64,000 nt of DNA from Peristeroidobacter soli (GTDB taxonomy: Bacteria > Pseudomonadota > Gammaproteobacteria > Steroidobacterales > Steroidobacteraceae). Below the pieces are notes generated by a model. It was not told where the DNA came from. It made no database searches and saw only the letters and a program-made list of their open reading frames with translations. The stretch covers positions 434,001-498,000 of the forward strand of contig NZ_RYEV01000006.1 of assembly GCF_004138485.1 (NCBI RefSeq), read 5' to 3'. Numbering within the stretch: position 1 is the first letter of the stretch; each line of letters starts with the position of its first letter. A program made the position numbers and the translations under genes. Shown here piece by piece: positions 42,493-51,906 of this stretch.

Positions 42493-43730
42493 CCTTTCAC
42501 AAAGTCATCGCGGCTGCAGTTGCCGTCCTGCTCTTCGCGACCGCTGCGCTGGGCGCACCAGACATGCTGATTCGCGGCGCGAAAGTTCACACCGCGGCAA
42601 CGCCAGGCACGCTCGAGAATACCGATGTATTGGTACGCGATGGCAAGATCGCCGCCGTCGGTGCCGGACTCGTCCCCGCTGCGGGAACGATCATCGTCGA
42701 AGGGCGCAATCGTCCGCTCACTCCTGGTTTCTATACCGGGCTGGCAAACCTCGGCGCGATCGAAATCTGGGGCGTGGAGGATACGGTGCAGGCCGGCATC
42801 GGCTTTGGCGCTCCTGCCTGGGATCAGCAGTGGCGGCCGGAATTCGACGTTACTCGCGCATTCAATCCACGCTCCCTGTTGATTCCAGTGACGCGGATCG
42901 AAGGATTGACCTGGACTGTGCTGGCTCCCGAGAGCAGCGACAGCATCATGTCGGGTCAAGGTGCGGCGCTGACGTTGGACGGACGTTTCGACGCGACGCT
43001 CGCAGACAGCCGCACGTTGTTTGTGAATTGGAACGGTGCGAGCGCGCAGTCGGGCGGCAGCGGCGCCGGGTTGTACATGCTGTTCGAACAGGCAATCCGG
43101 GAGGCTCGCAGCAAGAACGCGAGCGGGCGCCAGCTGATGCAGCCCGCCGGGCGCGAAGCGCTGGCGATGTACCTTCGCGGCGGCCGGGTGGTATTCAACG
43201 TCGATCGCGCCGCTGACATTCGGCAACTCGTGATGTTTGCTCAGCGCAATGGCATGAGGCCGGTGATCAGTGGTGGCGCCGAAGCCTGGCTGGTCGCGGA
43301 CGAGCTCGCGCGCGCTCGCGTGCCGGTGATTCTCAATCCATTGACCAATCTGCCCGAGGGCTTCAATCAACTCGGGGCGCGATTCGACAACGCAACGTTG
43401 TTGCATCGAGCCGGCGTGCGTATCGCGTTCTCCTCCGGCGAAGTCCACAACGCACGCAAGATCCGACAGCTGGCCGGCAATGCGGTGGCACATGGCCTGC
43501 CGTGGGAAGCGGCGCTGCAGGCCGTGACTTCCTCACCGGCCGAAATCTTCGGCATGGGCGCGACCCGCGGCAGCATTTCGGTGGGGCAAGCCGCCGACCT
43601 GGTGTTGTGGAATGCCGATCCGCTCGAGGTGACCAGTGTCGCCGAGCAGGTCTGGATCGAAGGCCGTGCCATCGAAATGCGCTCGCGTCAGAGCGAACTG
43701 CTGGATCGTTATCTCAAGCGGAGTCCCTGA
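42489..43730 (+). CDS. degenerate amidohydrolase-family protein (metal motif lost)
   Basis: 413 residues, signal peptide about 1-22. The beta-sandwich and C-terminal segments of amidohydrolases are intact (ADMLIRGAKVHT-type start, DVLVRDGKIAAVGAG, RGSISVGQAADLVLWNADPLE). Where active enzymes have DxHxH after the PG turn, this protein reads TPGFYTGLANLG, and the later His/Asp positions read SGGAEAW and AFSSGEV. No set of metal ligands is visible, so it is probably a structural or regulatory partner of the amidohydrolase encoded just before it, with which it shares an ATGA overlap. Confidence 0.82.
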   Translation: MTFHKVIAAAVAVLLFATAALGAPDMLIRGAKVHTAATPGTLENTDVLVRDGKIAAVGAGLVPAAGTIIVEGRNRPLTPGFYTGLANLGAIEIWGVEDTVQAGIGFGAPAWDQQWRPEFDVTRAFNPRSLLIPVTRIEGLTWTVLAPESSDSIMSGQGAALTLDGRFDATLADSRTLFVNWNGASAQSGGSGAGLYMLFEQAIREARSKNASGRQLMQPAGREALAMYLRGGRVVFNVDRAADIRQLVMFAQRNGMRPVISGGAEAWLVADELARARVPVILNPLTNLPEGFNQLGARFDNATLLHRAGVRIAFSSGEVHNARKIRQLAGNAVAHGLPWEAALQAVTSSPAEIFGMGATRGSISVGQAADLVLWNADPLEVTSVAEQVWIEGRAIEMRSRQSELLDRYLKRSP

Positions 43731-43732
43731 GC

Positions 43733-44929
43733 ATGAAGGCTTCAATCAAATGTATGGTCGCGACCGTGCTGGTGGCGGTGTGCGCGGCGTCGTCGGCGTC
43801 ACAGCGCGAGCTGCCCAAAGCGTGGACGCAGCTGACCGGCGTGTTCGACGACAAACTGACCGAGGACCACAACGTCGGCGGCAGTATCGCGCTGGTGGAA
43901 CAGGGCCGCATCGTGTCGCGGCGGGATTTCGGTTTCGCCGACCGGGCCAGCGGCCGGCGTGTCGATGCCGATACGCTGTTTCATTGGGCCTCGAACACCA
44001 AGACCATCAATGCCATCACGGTGATGCAGCTGCGCGATCGCGGCCTGCTGACGTTGAACGATCCGTTGACGCGACACGTGCCGGAGCTGCGACGCATGCA
44101 CAACTCGTTCGGATCGATGGACGACATCACCATCCGCATGGCGCTCACGCATACCGCCGGATTCCAGGGGCCGACGTGGCCGTACCGCACCGACGATGCC
44201 TGGCAGCCGTTCGAACCCACCAGCTGGGAGCAACTGGTGGCGATGATGCCGTATCAGAAAATCGAGTTCGCGCCCGGCAGCCAGTTCGGTTATTCCAATC
44301 CGTCCTGGATCTATCTGGCCCGCACGCTGGAACATCTCACCGGCGATCCTTGGGAATATTACGTGCAGAAGAATGTGTTCACGCCGCTGGGCATGACACG
44401 CAGTTACTTCAACACCACACCGCCACACCTTGCCAGCCATCGCTCGCATCGCTACCACGTCGCCAAGGACGCGGCCGGCAAGTACTCCGTCGACGATCTC
44501 AGCGGTGAATTCAATCCCGGTATCACCATCCCCAACGGCGGCTGGAACGCGCCACTGACGGATGTCGCGACTTACATCGGCTTCCTGACCGGCGCGAGCG
44601 GCGGCGACGCTCAATTGCAGCAGCGCTACGACAGCGTGCTGAAGCGCTCGACGCTGGAGGAGATGTGGCAGCCGCAATCGGCGTCCGCCGACATGGTCAA
44701 GGGCACCGACAGCGTCGGTCTGGGTTTCTTTGTTTCCAAACGCGGCCAGCAACGGGTCATCGGCCATACCGGCAGTCAGGGCGGGTTCCTGTCGTTTTTC
44801 TTTTTCGATCCGGCTTCCGGCCGGGGCGTGGTTGGCGCAATCAATACCAGCCACGGTCCGAGCATCGATCACGATGAAGTCAGCGCGTTTCAGAAGGTCA
44901 TGGCGCTGGCGCTGCAGGTGTTCGATTAG
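43733..44929 (+). CDS. secreted class-C-type serine hydrolase (beta-lactamase/esterase family)
   Basis: The start at ATG 43733, three bases after the previous stop, gives a signal peptide (about 1-22, SSAS). 398 residues. S-N-T-K (Ser87, Lys90) and YSN in FGYSNPSWIY match the class C/EstB/D-aminopeptidase family, and HTGSQGG replaces the KTG triad. In this family activity ranges from beta-lactamase to D-stereospecific peptidase and esterase. Being in an operon with amidohydrolases and close to a D-aminoacylase gene, a D-peptide or amide hydrolase is the more likely role. Confidence 0.86.
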   Translation: MKASIKCMVATVLVAVCAASSASQRELPKAWTQLTGVFDDKLTEDHNVGGSIALVEQGRIVSRRDFGFADRASGRRVDADTLFHWASNTKTINAITVMQLRDRGLLTLNDPLTRHVPELRRMHNSFGSMDDITIRMALTHTAGFQGPTWPYRTDDAWQPFEPTSWEQLVAMMPYQKIEFAPGSQFGYSNPSWIYLARTLEHLTGDPWEYYVQKNVFTPLGMTRSYFNTTPPHLASHRSHRYHVAKDAAGKYSVDDLSGEFNPGITIPNGGWNAPLTDVATYIGFLTGASGGDAQLQQRYDSVLKRSTLEEMWQPQSASADMVKGTDSVGLGFFVSKRGQQRVIGHTGSQGGFLSFFFFDPASGRGVVGAINTSHGPSIDHDEVSAFQKVMALALQVFD

Positions 44930-44940
44930 ACGTGCTCGGT

Positions 44941-45267
44941 ATGACCAGACACGCCGTCACTCCCATGCCTGCGCTGCTGTGGGTGCGGGCTTTCGAAGCA
45001 GCGGCGCGACATGAAAGTTTCGTCGCTGCCGGTCGAGAACTGTGTGTCAGCGCCGGCGCCGTCAGTCGCGCCGTCAAGCTGCTCGAAATGTTCATTGGCG
45101 TGGAGCTGTTCGTGCGTCAGGCCCGGGGCGTGACGCTCACCGGTGCCGGGCGCGCCTATGCGGGCGCCATTACGCCGGCCATTCGACAGATTGCGACAGC
45201 GTCGGCCGCGATGTATTCGAGTGCGCGTGGCGGAGTGTCTGGATCTCAAATTTCAACCTGGCGATGA
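44941..45267 (+). pseudogene. truncated LysR-family regulator (DNA-binding half only)
   Basis: 108 residues from ATG 44941. It contains the LysR winged helix (ALLWVRAFEAAARHESFVAAG, SAGAVSRAVKLLE, LFVRQARGVTLTGAGRAY) and part of the linker helix, then ends after about 12 unrelated residues. Full LysR proteins are about 300 residues, so the effector-binding domain is absent. The next gene, with its own signal peptide, starts seven bases after the stop. It looks like a GcvA-type regulator cut by a deletion, but it could still bind DNA. It is on the same strand as, and between, the serine hydrolase and the D-aminoacylase. Confidence 0.7.
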
Positions 45268-45273
45268 GTGAGC

Positions 45274-46914
45274 ATGCAAACCAACCTTCTCGCGCGCCGT
45301 GCGCTTTTCATCATATCGATGGCCGGATTGCTGGCGCTGAACGAGGCGGGACACGCGGCCGAATCGGCGAGCAAGACTTATGACGTTTGGATCCGCAACG
45401 GCACGATCGTCGATGGCACCGGCCAGGCTCGCTTCACCGCGGACATTTTGGTATCCGGAGACACCATCGTTTACGTTGGCGCCACGGCCGGCCGGACAAT
45501 CGAAGCACGTCGCACGATCGATGCGGCCGGCAACGTGGTCACGCCGGGATACATCGACCTGCACGCGCACGGCGAACCGACGCAGCAGTCGTTCAACAAT
45601 TTTCTGGCGCAGGGCGTGACGACGGTCGTGCTCGGGCAGGACGGTGGCAGCGCGGGTTATGAAGGTTTTCCAGAGCCGACTCTGGCTCAGTGGCGCGCGG
45701 ATCGCGCTGACCGTTCGTCCGGGAACGACGGGTCTTTCGACGCGGAGAAGCCCATTGCAATGACGACATGGATGCGACGCGCCGAAGCTCATGGCAGCGA
45801 GGTCAACATGGCGGCGCTCTCCGGCCACGGGTCGTTGCGCTTGATCGCGGGCGTCGGCAATGAGCCGGTGCCGACGCCGGAGCAGATGGCAGCAATGCAG
45901 GAAGTGTTACAGGCCGATCTCGCCGCCGGTGCGTTCGGCATGAGCTTCGGATTGGAATACATGCCGGGCCGCTTCGCGTCGCTGGCGGAAGAGAAGGCGT
46001 TGGGTGACACGGTGGGCCGGCAGGGCGGCATCGTCATGAGTCACATGCGCTCGGAGGATTTTGACAAGATCAGTACGGCCATCGACGAGTTGCTGCAGAT
46101 CGATGCGCATGTTCACGTGTCGCACCTCAAGATCGTCGCCGGGCAGCGTGCCGAAGAGGGCCGAGCCGTGCTCGATCAGCTCGCGCGTGCCCGCGTCGGT
46201 GGGCGGCGGGTCACAGGCGATGTGTATCCGTACCTCGCCAGCGCCAGCTCGCTGCATTTTCTGTATCCCGATTGGGCGCGCACCGAGGAACAGTACAACG
46301 AGGCGGTGAAGAATCGTCGCGCCGAGCTCGAAGCCCATCTGCGAAAGCGCGTCGAAGAGCGCAATGGCGCGCAGGCCATCATGTTCACCAGCGGACCGTT
46401 AGCGGGCCAGCGACTGTCGGAGGTTGCACGGCGATTGGGCAAGCCGTACGAGAAGGTGATCATCGACGACATCGGCTTCTACGGACCGCAGCAGGCTCAC
46501 TTCCTGATGGCGGAGACCGTGCAGAGTCTGTTCATCGGCGCCGATCAAGTCGGCTTTTGCACCGACGGCTCGCCGACTTCGGGACATCCGCGCGGTGCCG
46601 GTACATTCATCAAAGTGCTGGAGGACTATGTCGGCGCGCCGCCGAAGATGAGCATGGAGCGGGCTGTCTACAAAATGTCCGGGCTGGCGGCCGATATCAT
46701 GGGCATCGACGATCGCGGCGTGATCGCGCAGGGACGCAGGGCCGACATCGTGGTGCTGTCGCCGGGCCAGCTGCACAGCCGCGCGACGTACATCGACACC
46801 AAGCTGGCTCCCAGCGGCGTGGATTTCATCCTCGTCAACGGCCAGGTCGCGCTCGACAACGGCAAGCCGGTCCCGGCACGCTACGGAAAATTGTTGAAGC
46901 GCCACCGGGATTAG
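45274..46914 (+). CDS. N-acyl-D-amino-acid deacylase (D-aminoacylase family)
   Basis: I choose ATG 45274 over the GTG six bases earlier. 546 residues, signal peptide about 1-28 (GHAAES). Amidohydrolase with VTPGYIDLHAHGEP, SGHGSLR, MSHMRSEDFD, HVSHLK and a closing RGVIAQGRRADIVVLSPGQ. This is the D-aminoacylase/dihydroorotase-like branch. It removes acyl groups from N-acyl-D-amino acids, or cleaves related D-dipeptides, and fits the neighbouring amidohydrolases and serine hydrolase. It ends just before a 15-bp inverted repeat. Confidence 0.87.
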   Translation: MQTNLLARRALFIISMAGLLALNEAGHAAESASKTYDVWIRNGTIVDGTGQARFTADILVSGDTIVYVGATAGRTIEARRTIDAAGNVVTPGYIDLHAHGEPTQQSFNNFLAQGVTTVVLGQDGGSAGYEGFPEPTLAQWRADRADRSSGNDGSFDAEKPIAMTTWMRRAEAHGSEVNMAALSGHGSLRLIAGVGNEPVPTPEQMAAMQEVLQADLAAGAFGMSFGLEYMPGRFASLAEEKALGDTVGRQGGIVMSHMRSEDFDKISTAIDELLQIDAHVHVSHLKIVAGQRAEEGRAVLDQLARARVGGRRVTGDVYPYLASASSLHFLYPDWARTEEQYNEAVKNRRAELEAHLRKRVEERNGAQAIMFTSGPLAGQRLSEVARRLGKPYEKVIIDDIGFYGPQQAHFLMAETVQSLFIGADQVGFCTDGSPTSGHPRGAGTFIKVLEDYVGAPPKMSMERAVYKMSGLAADIMGIDDRGVIAQGRRADIVVLSPGQLHSRATYIDTKLAPSGVDFILVNGQVALDNGKPVPARYGKLLKRHRD

Positions 46915-46916
46915 CC

Positions 46917-46987
46917 GCAGCGGTTAGCGGTGGGTCCGAAGAGGATCCCCATCCCGCCTCTGTTCTGAACTGACCGCTAACCGCTGC
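46917..46987. repeat. 15-bp perfect inverted repeat with 41-base spacer
   Basis: GCAGCGGTTAGCGGT (46917-46931) and ACCGCTAACCGCTGC (46973-46987) are perfectly complementary. The spacer contains a short GAGG/CCTC pairing. It sits between the ends of two convergent genes (D-aminoacylase and hybrid kinase). It could end transcription in both directions, but no T-run follows. The region to 47116 also reads as coding-like sequence on the minus strand (see findings). Confidence 0.6.
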
Positions 46988-47116
46988 AAGGCGAGCCTTA
47001 ACCACGCGGCTTCCACGACACCATCCTCGGCCGCGGCCAGATGACGCTCGATCTGCTCGATCAGCGCATCGACCGGTGGATCGCCGGGCAGAAGGGCCGG
47101 TAGGCGTTGCCGAAGT

Positions 47117-49222
47117 TCAGGCTTCCCGGGTTCTCGCGTGCCGGACGAGACAAGCCCGCAACGACTCGCTATCGATCGGCTTGGTGATGTAATCGTTCAT
47201 GCCCGCGGCCCGGCATTCCTCGTCGGCGCCTTTCATGGCGTGCGCGGTGAGGGCAATGATCGGCGTGCGATGCGAGGCCGATTCACGGGCGCGGATCTGC
47301 TGCGTGGCCTGGTAGCCATCCAGTTCGGGCATCTGGCAGTCCATCAGAATCACGTCGAAGTGACCGCTCTCCCAGGCGCGGACCGCTTCCTTGCCGTTGG
47401 TCGCGACTTCGACCGTGCAGCCGATTTTCTCGAGCAGCTTCACGCCGACTTTCTGATTGACCAGATTGTCTTCGGCGAGCAGCACGTGCATGCGCTTCTC
47501 CCGCGCTCGCATGGCCAGCAATTCGTGTTGAGTGACGATGGGCGGCTTGGGCGCGTCCCGATCGTCGGGCGCGGCGCCGAGGACGATCATCAGCGTGTCC
47601 ACCAGATCGCCGTGGCTGACGGGCTTCAGCAGGTACGCCGCGAATCCCATGCGCGAGAAATGCGAGCTTTCGCCGGGTTGGCCGGAGGAGGTGAGGAGCA
47701 CGATCCGCGCAGAGTTGATCGCAGGGTCTTCCTTGATGAGCGCGCCGAGCAGCGAGCCATCGATATCGGGCATGTCGTGATCGAGTAGCGCAACTTCATA
47801 TGGCAGACCTGCGGCCGCGGCCATGCGCATTCTTTCGAGAGCGACGCCAGCAGAGGACACGCATGTAGCCAGCACGCCGCAACGAGCCATCTGGCCGGCC
47901 AGGATCTTGAGGTTGGTCTGGTTGTCGTCCACCACCAGGACGCGACGATCCTTGAGCGTCAGCGGCGTGGTGGTTCGAGGTTGCACCGTCTGGTCCGCCG
48001 GCGCAAAACGCAGCGTGAACCAGAACGTCGAGCCGCTGCCGGGCACGCTGCTGACGCCACATTTGCCGCCCATCAGGTCGGTGAGCCGGCGAACGATGGA
48101 CAGGCCGAGGCCCGTGCCACCGAACTGACGCGTGGTGGATGCATCGACTTGCGAGAACGGCTGGAACAGACGCTCGATGCGATCCGCCGGAATGCCGATG
48201 CCGGTATCGCGAACCTCGAACCGGACCAGTGTGCCGGTGCTGTTCGATTCCACTACTTTGGCCTCGATGGCCACTTCGCCCGCGGCGGTGAACTTGAGGG
48301 CGTTGCTGCCGAGATTGGTGAGTATCTGCCGCAGGCGCCCGGGGTCGCCTTTGACCGCCAGCGGCAGTTCCGGATCGATGTCCAGCGCCAGCTCGAGCCG
48401 TTTGCGATGCGCCTGGAGCGCGATCATCCGGCCGACGTCTTCGACGGTACTGCGCAGATCCATGTCGATCTGTTCGAGGTCGAGCTTGCCCGCCTCGATC
48501 TTGGAAAAATCCAGGATATCGTTGATGACGGTCAGCAGCGCTTTGCCGCTCTCGTGAATGGTGCGTGCGTAATCGCGTTGTGTATGGTCGAGCGAGGTAT
48601 CGAGCAGCAGCTCCGCCATGCCGAGCACGCCGTTGATGGGCGTTCTGATCTCGTGGCTCATGTTCGCGAGGAATTCGCTCTTGGAGCGATTCGCAGCTTC
48701 GGCGGCTTCACGCGCCGCGCGCATTTCGGCGACCATGCGCGTGCGCAAAGTGATATCCCTGCCGATGCCGACCAGTCCGGTCACCTGGCCCCGGTCATCG
48801 AGCACGGGAATCTTGCTGGTCAGAAAATCGTGCGGCTGGCCGGCGGCATCGGTCACGACTTCCTCGCGATCGACCAGCGGCGTGCCGGAGTGGATCAACG
48901 CCTGCTCGTCGTCGTGAAAGCTCTGGGCCACCTCGCGTGGAAACAGATCGAAGTCATGTTTGCCCAGCAACTGATCCGGGGTCATGCCGAGATTGCGGGC
49001 GACCGCGATGTTGGCCACCAGGAAACGGCCGTTCACATCCTTCGCATAGATGAAGTCGGGAATGTTGTCTATGACCGTACGCAGCAGCGCGCGCTCGCCG
49101 GACTGGCGGTCGTCGCCGGTGCGCTGAACCGTCCGCAGCCTGACCATGAGATAAACGATGGGCAGACAGAAGGCGCTGGCCAGTCCCGCCAGGCTCCATA
49201 GGAATGTTTGTTGGTCGACCAT
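47117..49222 (-). CDS. hybrid sensor histidine kinase with two receiver domains
   Basis: Start at ATG 49222 ([13 protein letters not shown]). 701 residues: one membrane helix (about 8-26), a PAS domain (about 50-160: [20 protein letters not shown]), HisKA ([15 protein letters not shown]), HATPase_c ([37 protein letters not shown]), a first receiver ([27 protein letters not shown]) and a second ([28 protein letters not shown]). Both receivers keep the phosphoacceptor Asp. There is no Hpt domain, so phosphotransfer must go to a separate protein. No cognate regulator lies next to it. The family is BarA/ArcB-like. Confidence 0.92.
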   Translation of the reverse strand: MVDQQTFLWSLAGLASAFCLPIVYLMVRLRTVQRTGDDRQSGERALLRTVIDNIPDFIYAKDVNGRFLVANIAVARNLGMTPDQLLGKHDFDLFPREVAQSFHDDEQALIHSGTPLVDREEVVTDAAGQPHDFLTSKIPVLDDRGQVTGLVGIGRDITLRTRMVAEMRAAREAAEAANRSKSEFLANMSHEIRTPINGVLGMAELLLDTSLDHTQRDYARTIHESGKALLTVINDILDFSKIEAGKLDLEQIDMDLRSTVEDVGRMIALQAHRKRLELALDIDPELPLAVKGDPGRLRQILTNLGSNALKFTAAGEVAIEAKVVESNSTGTLVRFEVRDTGIGIPADRIERLFQPFSQVDASTTRQFGGTGLGLSIVRRLTDLMGGKCGVSSVPGSGSTFWFTLRFAPADQTVQPRTTTPLTLKDRRVLVVDDNQTNLKILAGQMARCGVLATCVSSAGVALERMRMAAAAGLPYEVALLDHDMPDIDGSLLGALIKEDPAINSARIVLLTSSGQPGESSHFSRMGFAAYLLKPVSHGDLVDTLMIVLGAAPDDRDAPKPPIVTQHELLAMRAREKRMHVLLAEDNLVNQKVGVKLLEKIGCTVEVATNGKEAVRAWESGHFDVILMDCQMPELDGYQATQQIRARESASHRTPIIALTAHAMKGADEECRAAGMNDYITKPIDSESLRACLVRHARTREA

Positions 49223-49546
49223 GCGCTTCCACCCTGTAGCGTCGCTCGGCGCCGCTGCGTATGGCGGCGCATTTCCATTGCCCGGCCCGACCATGGCAAG
49301 GTAGCGTTATCACTGTCCAGAGTCGCGCGAGCGCTTTGTGAAGCGACGCACTGGTTGCTGCGGAATGCGGAACGTGCGTCTCATTTTTCCGGGGATGAGC
49401 TGTCAACGCGCGGTAGTACGAAATGTGACAGTGCTCACGGGCCGCGCTGGCAGTCCGTCGCTGGCTCCGGGCGCGACGCCGGCCTGGACTAACGCCCACG
49501 GTGCGGAATATTGTGCGCTATTCGTGCCTCCAGACCCGGGATACTC
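49223..49546. other. 324-base divergent intergenic region
   Basis: It separates the hybrid kinase and the GntR regulator and must hold both promoters. At 49510-49521, ATTGTGCGCTAT matches 10 of 12 bases of the palindrome ATTGTGCACAAT found elsewhere in the island, 25 bases before the gntR start. I see no small gene or structured RNA in the rest. Confidence 0.5.
49510..49521 (+). promoter_or_regulatory. imperfect GntR-type operator upstream of the gntR gene
   Basis: ATTGTGCGCTAT keeps the left half ATTGTG of the perfect palindromes at 50306, 57380 and 61701. The position just ahead of the regulator's start codon suggests weak autoregulation. Confidence 0.4.
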
Positions 49547-50305
49547 ATGCCAAAAAAGGTAAGTGCCAAGGACCAGCTCAGCAGCGATCGTGACTTGCCC
49601 CACGACACGGTCATCGCGGAGCGACTGATCAAGGACATCGTGACCGGCAAATATCTGCCGGGTCAGTGGATTCGCGAGCAGGAGATCGCCGAGCGTTTCG
49701 GCGTGAGTCGCACGCCGGTACGCAACGCATTCCGCCACGTCGCCCGCGCGGGCTTCATCGAGGTGCGGCCGTGGCGCGGCGCCCAGGTACTGAGGCTGTC
49801 GGCGGACGACACCCGTTACGTTCTGGACCTGCTCGAAGTGCTGTACGGGGTCGGCATGCGTATCGCCGCCGAAACCTTGCCGGAGAAGTATTTTCCGGTC
49901 GTCGACCGGCTGCTGGCCGCCAGCGAGCGCGCCGCCGAACGCAATGAGCTGAGCGAGCGCATCGCCGTTACGTTCGAGTTGGGACGGAAAATGGCGCAAT
50001 GGAGCTCGAGCCATCTGGCGTACGAGATGCTGGTGCGCGTCGGCAATCTGGCGTTCTGGCAGCACCGCTTTTTCGATTTCGACGTGCGCGCCCTGGTGTC
50101 GAAGTCGGTCGTGATGCATCGGGAACTGGTGGCCGCGGTAAAAGCCCGCAAGGGGGAGAAGGCCGAGCAGATCGCCCGCGAGATCGTCGCGCTCACCCGC
50201 AGCTTCCTGATTCCCCGGATTCGCCTGGAAGAGCAACAGCCCGACGCACCCCGGGCCGGCACGACGCGCAAGCCGCGCCGCTTGACAAGCAAACGCTCCT
50301 CGTAG
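49547..50305 (+). CDS. GntR-family transcriptional regulator (FadR/FCD-like)
   Basis: Start at ATG 49547 (MPKKVSAKDQ). 252 residues: an N-terminal winged helix (about 22-90: PGQWIREQEIAERFGVSRTPVRNAFRHV) and a helical C-terminal effector domain resembling FCD, with MHRELVAAVKARKGEKAEQIAREIV. Such regulators usually respond to organic acids or acyl intermediates. An ATTGTGCACAAT palindrome begins on the base after its stop codon, and an imperfect copy precedes its start. It probably controls the esterase-receptor-ligase operon that follows on the same strand. Confidence 0.9.
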   Translation: MPKKVSAKDQLSSDRDLPHDTVIAERLIKDIVTGKYLPGQWIREQEIAERFGVSRTPVRNAFRHVARAGFIEVRPWRGAQVLRLSADDTRYVLDLLEVLYGVGMRIAAETLPEKYFPVVDRLLAASERAAERNELSERIAVTFELGRKMAQWSSSHLAYEMLVRVGNLAFWQHRFFDFDVRALVSKSVVMHRELVAAVKARKGEKAEQIAREIVALTRSFLIPRIRLEEQQPDAPRAGTTRKPRRLTSKRSS

Positions 50306-50317
50306 ATTGTGCACAAT
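50306..50317 (+). promoter_or_regulatory. palindromic operator ATTGTGCACAAT upstream of the esterase operon
   Basis: A perfect 12-bp palindrome between the gntR stop (50305) and the esterase start (50344). The same sequence occurs at 57381-57392 and 61701-61712. Short TTGTnnACAA-type palindromes are characteristic GntR-family binding sites. Confidence 0.6.
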
Positions 50318-50343
50318 TATCGAGTGCATGTTCAGGGGGCGGA

Positions 50344-51906
50344 ATGGGCCATCGCGCGGGCGCGTGGAGTGTCGCCGTGGTGTTCGCTTGGGGATTGGCG
50401 AGTGGCGCGACGTATGCGTCCGGGACGCCGACCTCTGTCGTAACCACCGAGCGCGGCCCGGTCAGAGGCATCGAGGCCGAAGGCGTTCGAGTCTTTCGTG
50501 GCATTCGCTACGCGCAGCCGCCGGTGGGAGAGCTGCGATGGCGTGCGCCTCAGCCGGCGGATGCATGGCGGGAAATCAAGGAAGCAACCAGCTTCGGTGC
50601 GGCGTGCAGCCAGCCGGCGCGCGCTGCAAACGACCGCCGGCCGGACGGACTGGGCGCAGCGCCCGAGAGTTCCTCCGAAGATTGTTTGTTTCTAAATGTG
50701 TGGACGCCTCGCACGACCGGCACTGCACCCGTGATGGTGTGGTTGCACGGTGGCGCGCATCGTTTCGGCGCGGCGTCGCTGCCGTTCTACGACGGCACGC
50801 AGCTTGCGAAACAAGGCGTCGTGCTCGTGAGCGTCAACTATCGCCTGGGCCTGTTCGGCTATTTCGCGCACCCGGCGCTGAGCGCGGCGGCTGACGAAGC
50901 GGGCGGCAACTACGGCTTGATGGATCAGATCGCCGCGCTGCGTTGGGTGCGACGGAACATCGCGGCGTTTGGCGGCGATCCCGACAATGTCACTGTGTTC
51001 GGTGAATCGGCGGGGGGCGCCAGCACGCTGTACCTGCTGACCAATCCTGCCGCGCGAGGGCTGTTCGCGAAGGCCATCGTGGAATCCGGAGGAGGCTGGC
51101 AGCGCACATTGAATCGCTCGCAGAAGGAGCAGGAGGGCGTCGCTGCCGTGCGTTCCGTCGGTCTCACGGCGGCGGTGACGGCGGAGCAGTTGCGAAAGTT
51201 GACGGCGGAACAATTGAACGAAGCCGTCAAGGTCGCGCCGCTGCTCAACTTCGGCCCGTTCGTCGACGGCACCCTGGTGACCGCCAGTCCGGCCGAAATG
51301 TTTGCTCGCGGCCAGGCCCACGATGTGCCGCTCATCATCGGCTGGAACAGTCATGAAGCCTCGTTGCTCGATGCCTCGGGCGCGCCGCCGGCCGCGATTC
51401 TGAAGATGTTCGAGCCCGATCAGTTGCAGCAGCTGCGCGCGATCTACAGTGAGTCTCACAGCGACGATGCGCTGGCACAGGCGATTTTCGGCGATTCCTC
51501 ATTTGGCGCGCCGGCGCGGTGGATCGCGGCACGCATGGAGTCGGGCGCGCCGGCCTGGCTCTACCACTTCGACTACACGCTCGAGGCGCGACGCGGGGCT
51601 ATCGGCGCGAACCACGCGGCCGAAATTCCCTATGTCTTCGGCACGCTCGATCGCATCCCGGCGCTGCGCGCGTTCGTATCCAAGCGCGACGAGGCGATGG
51701 CCAGGATGATCAGCGCCTGCTGGGTCGCGTTCGCCAAGCAAGGTCGTCCGGTCTGCGACGGTGCGCCGAGCTGGCCCGCTTATCGCGCTGAGACCGACGA
51801 ATTGCTGAAGTTCGCGGTCGCGACGCAGGTGGTGCCGCAGTTTCGCAAGAACGCGCTCGACTATCACACCGATCTACACATGAAGAGCGCCGGAGAATTC
51901 AGATGA
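50344..51906 (+). CDS. secreted type-B carboxylesterase
   Basis: Start at ATG 50344 after an AGGGGGCGGA ribosome-binding site; 520 residues with a signal peptide (about 1-27). Type-B carboxylesterase signatures are intact: VFRGIRYAQPPVGELRW, SEDCLFLNVWTP, oxyanion-hole WLHGGAH, nucleophile GESAGGAS (Ser222), and the catalytic His region GANHAAEIPYVFG. It cleaves carboxylic esters in the periplasm. It heads an operon with DUF1214, DUF1254, a TonB receptor and an acyl-CoA ligase, so the acid it releases may be the ligase substrate. Confidence 0.9.
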   Translation: MGHRAGAWSVAVVFAWGLASGATYASGTPTSVVTTERGPVRGIEAEGVRVFRGIRYAQPPVGELRWRAPQPADAWREIKEATSFGAACSQPARAANDRRPDGLGAAPESSSEDCLFLNVWTPRTTGTAPVMVWLHGGAHRFGAASLPFYDGTQLAKQGVVLVSVNYRLGLFGYFAHPALSAAADEAGGNYGLMDQIAALRWVRRNIAAFGGDPDNVTVFGESAGGASTLYLLTNPAARGLFAKAIVESGGGWQRTLNRSQKEQEGVAAVRSVGLTAAVTAEQLRKLTAEQLNEAVKVAPLLNFGPFVDGTLVTASPAEMFARGQAHDVPLIIGWNSHEASLLDASGAPPAAILKMFEPDQLQQLRAIYSESHSDDALAQAIFGDSSFGAPARWIAARMESGAPAWLYHFDYTLEARRGAIGANHAAEIPYVFGTLDRIPALRAFVSKRDEAMARMISACWVAFAKQGRPVCDGAPSWPAYRAETDELLKFAVATQVVPQFRKNALDYHTDLHMKSAGEFR

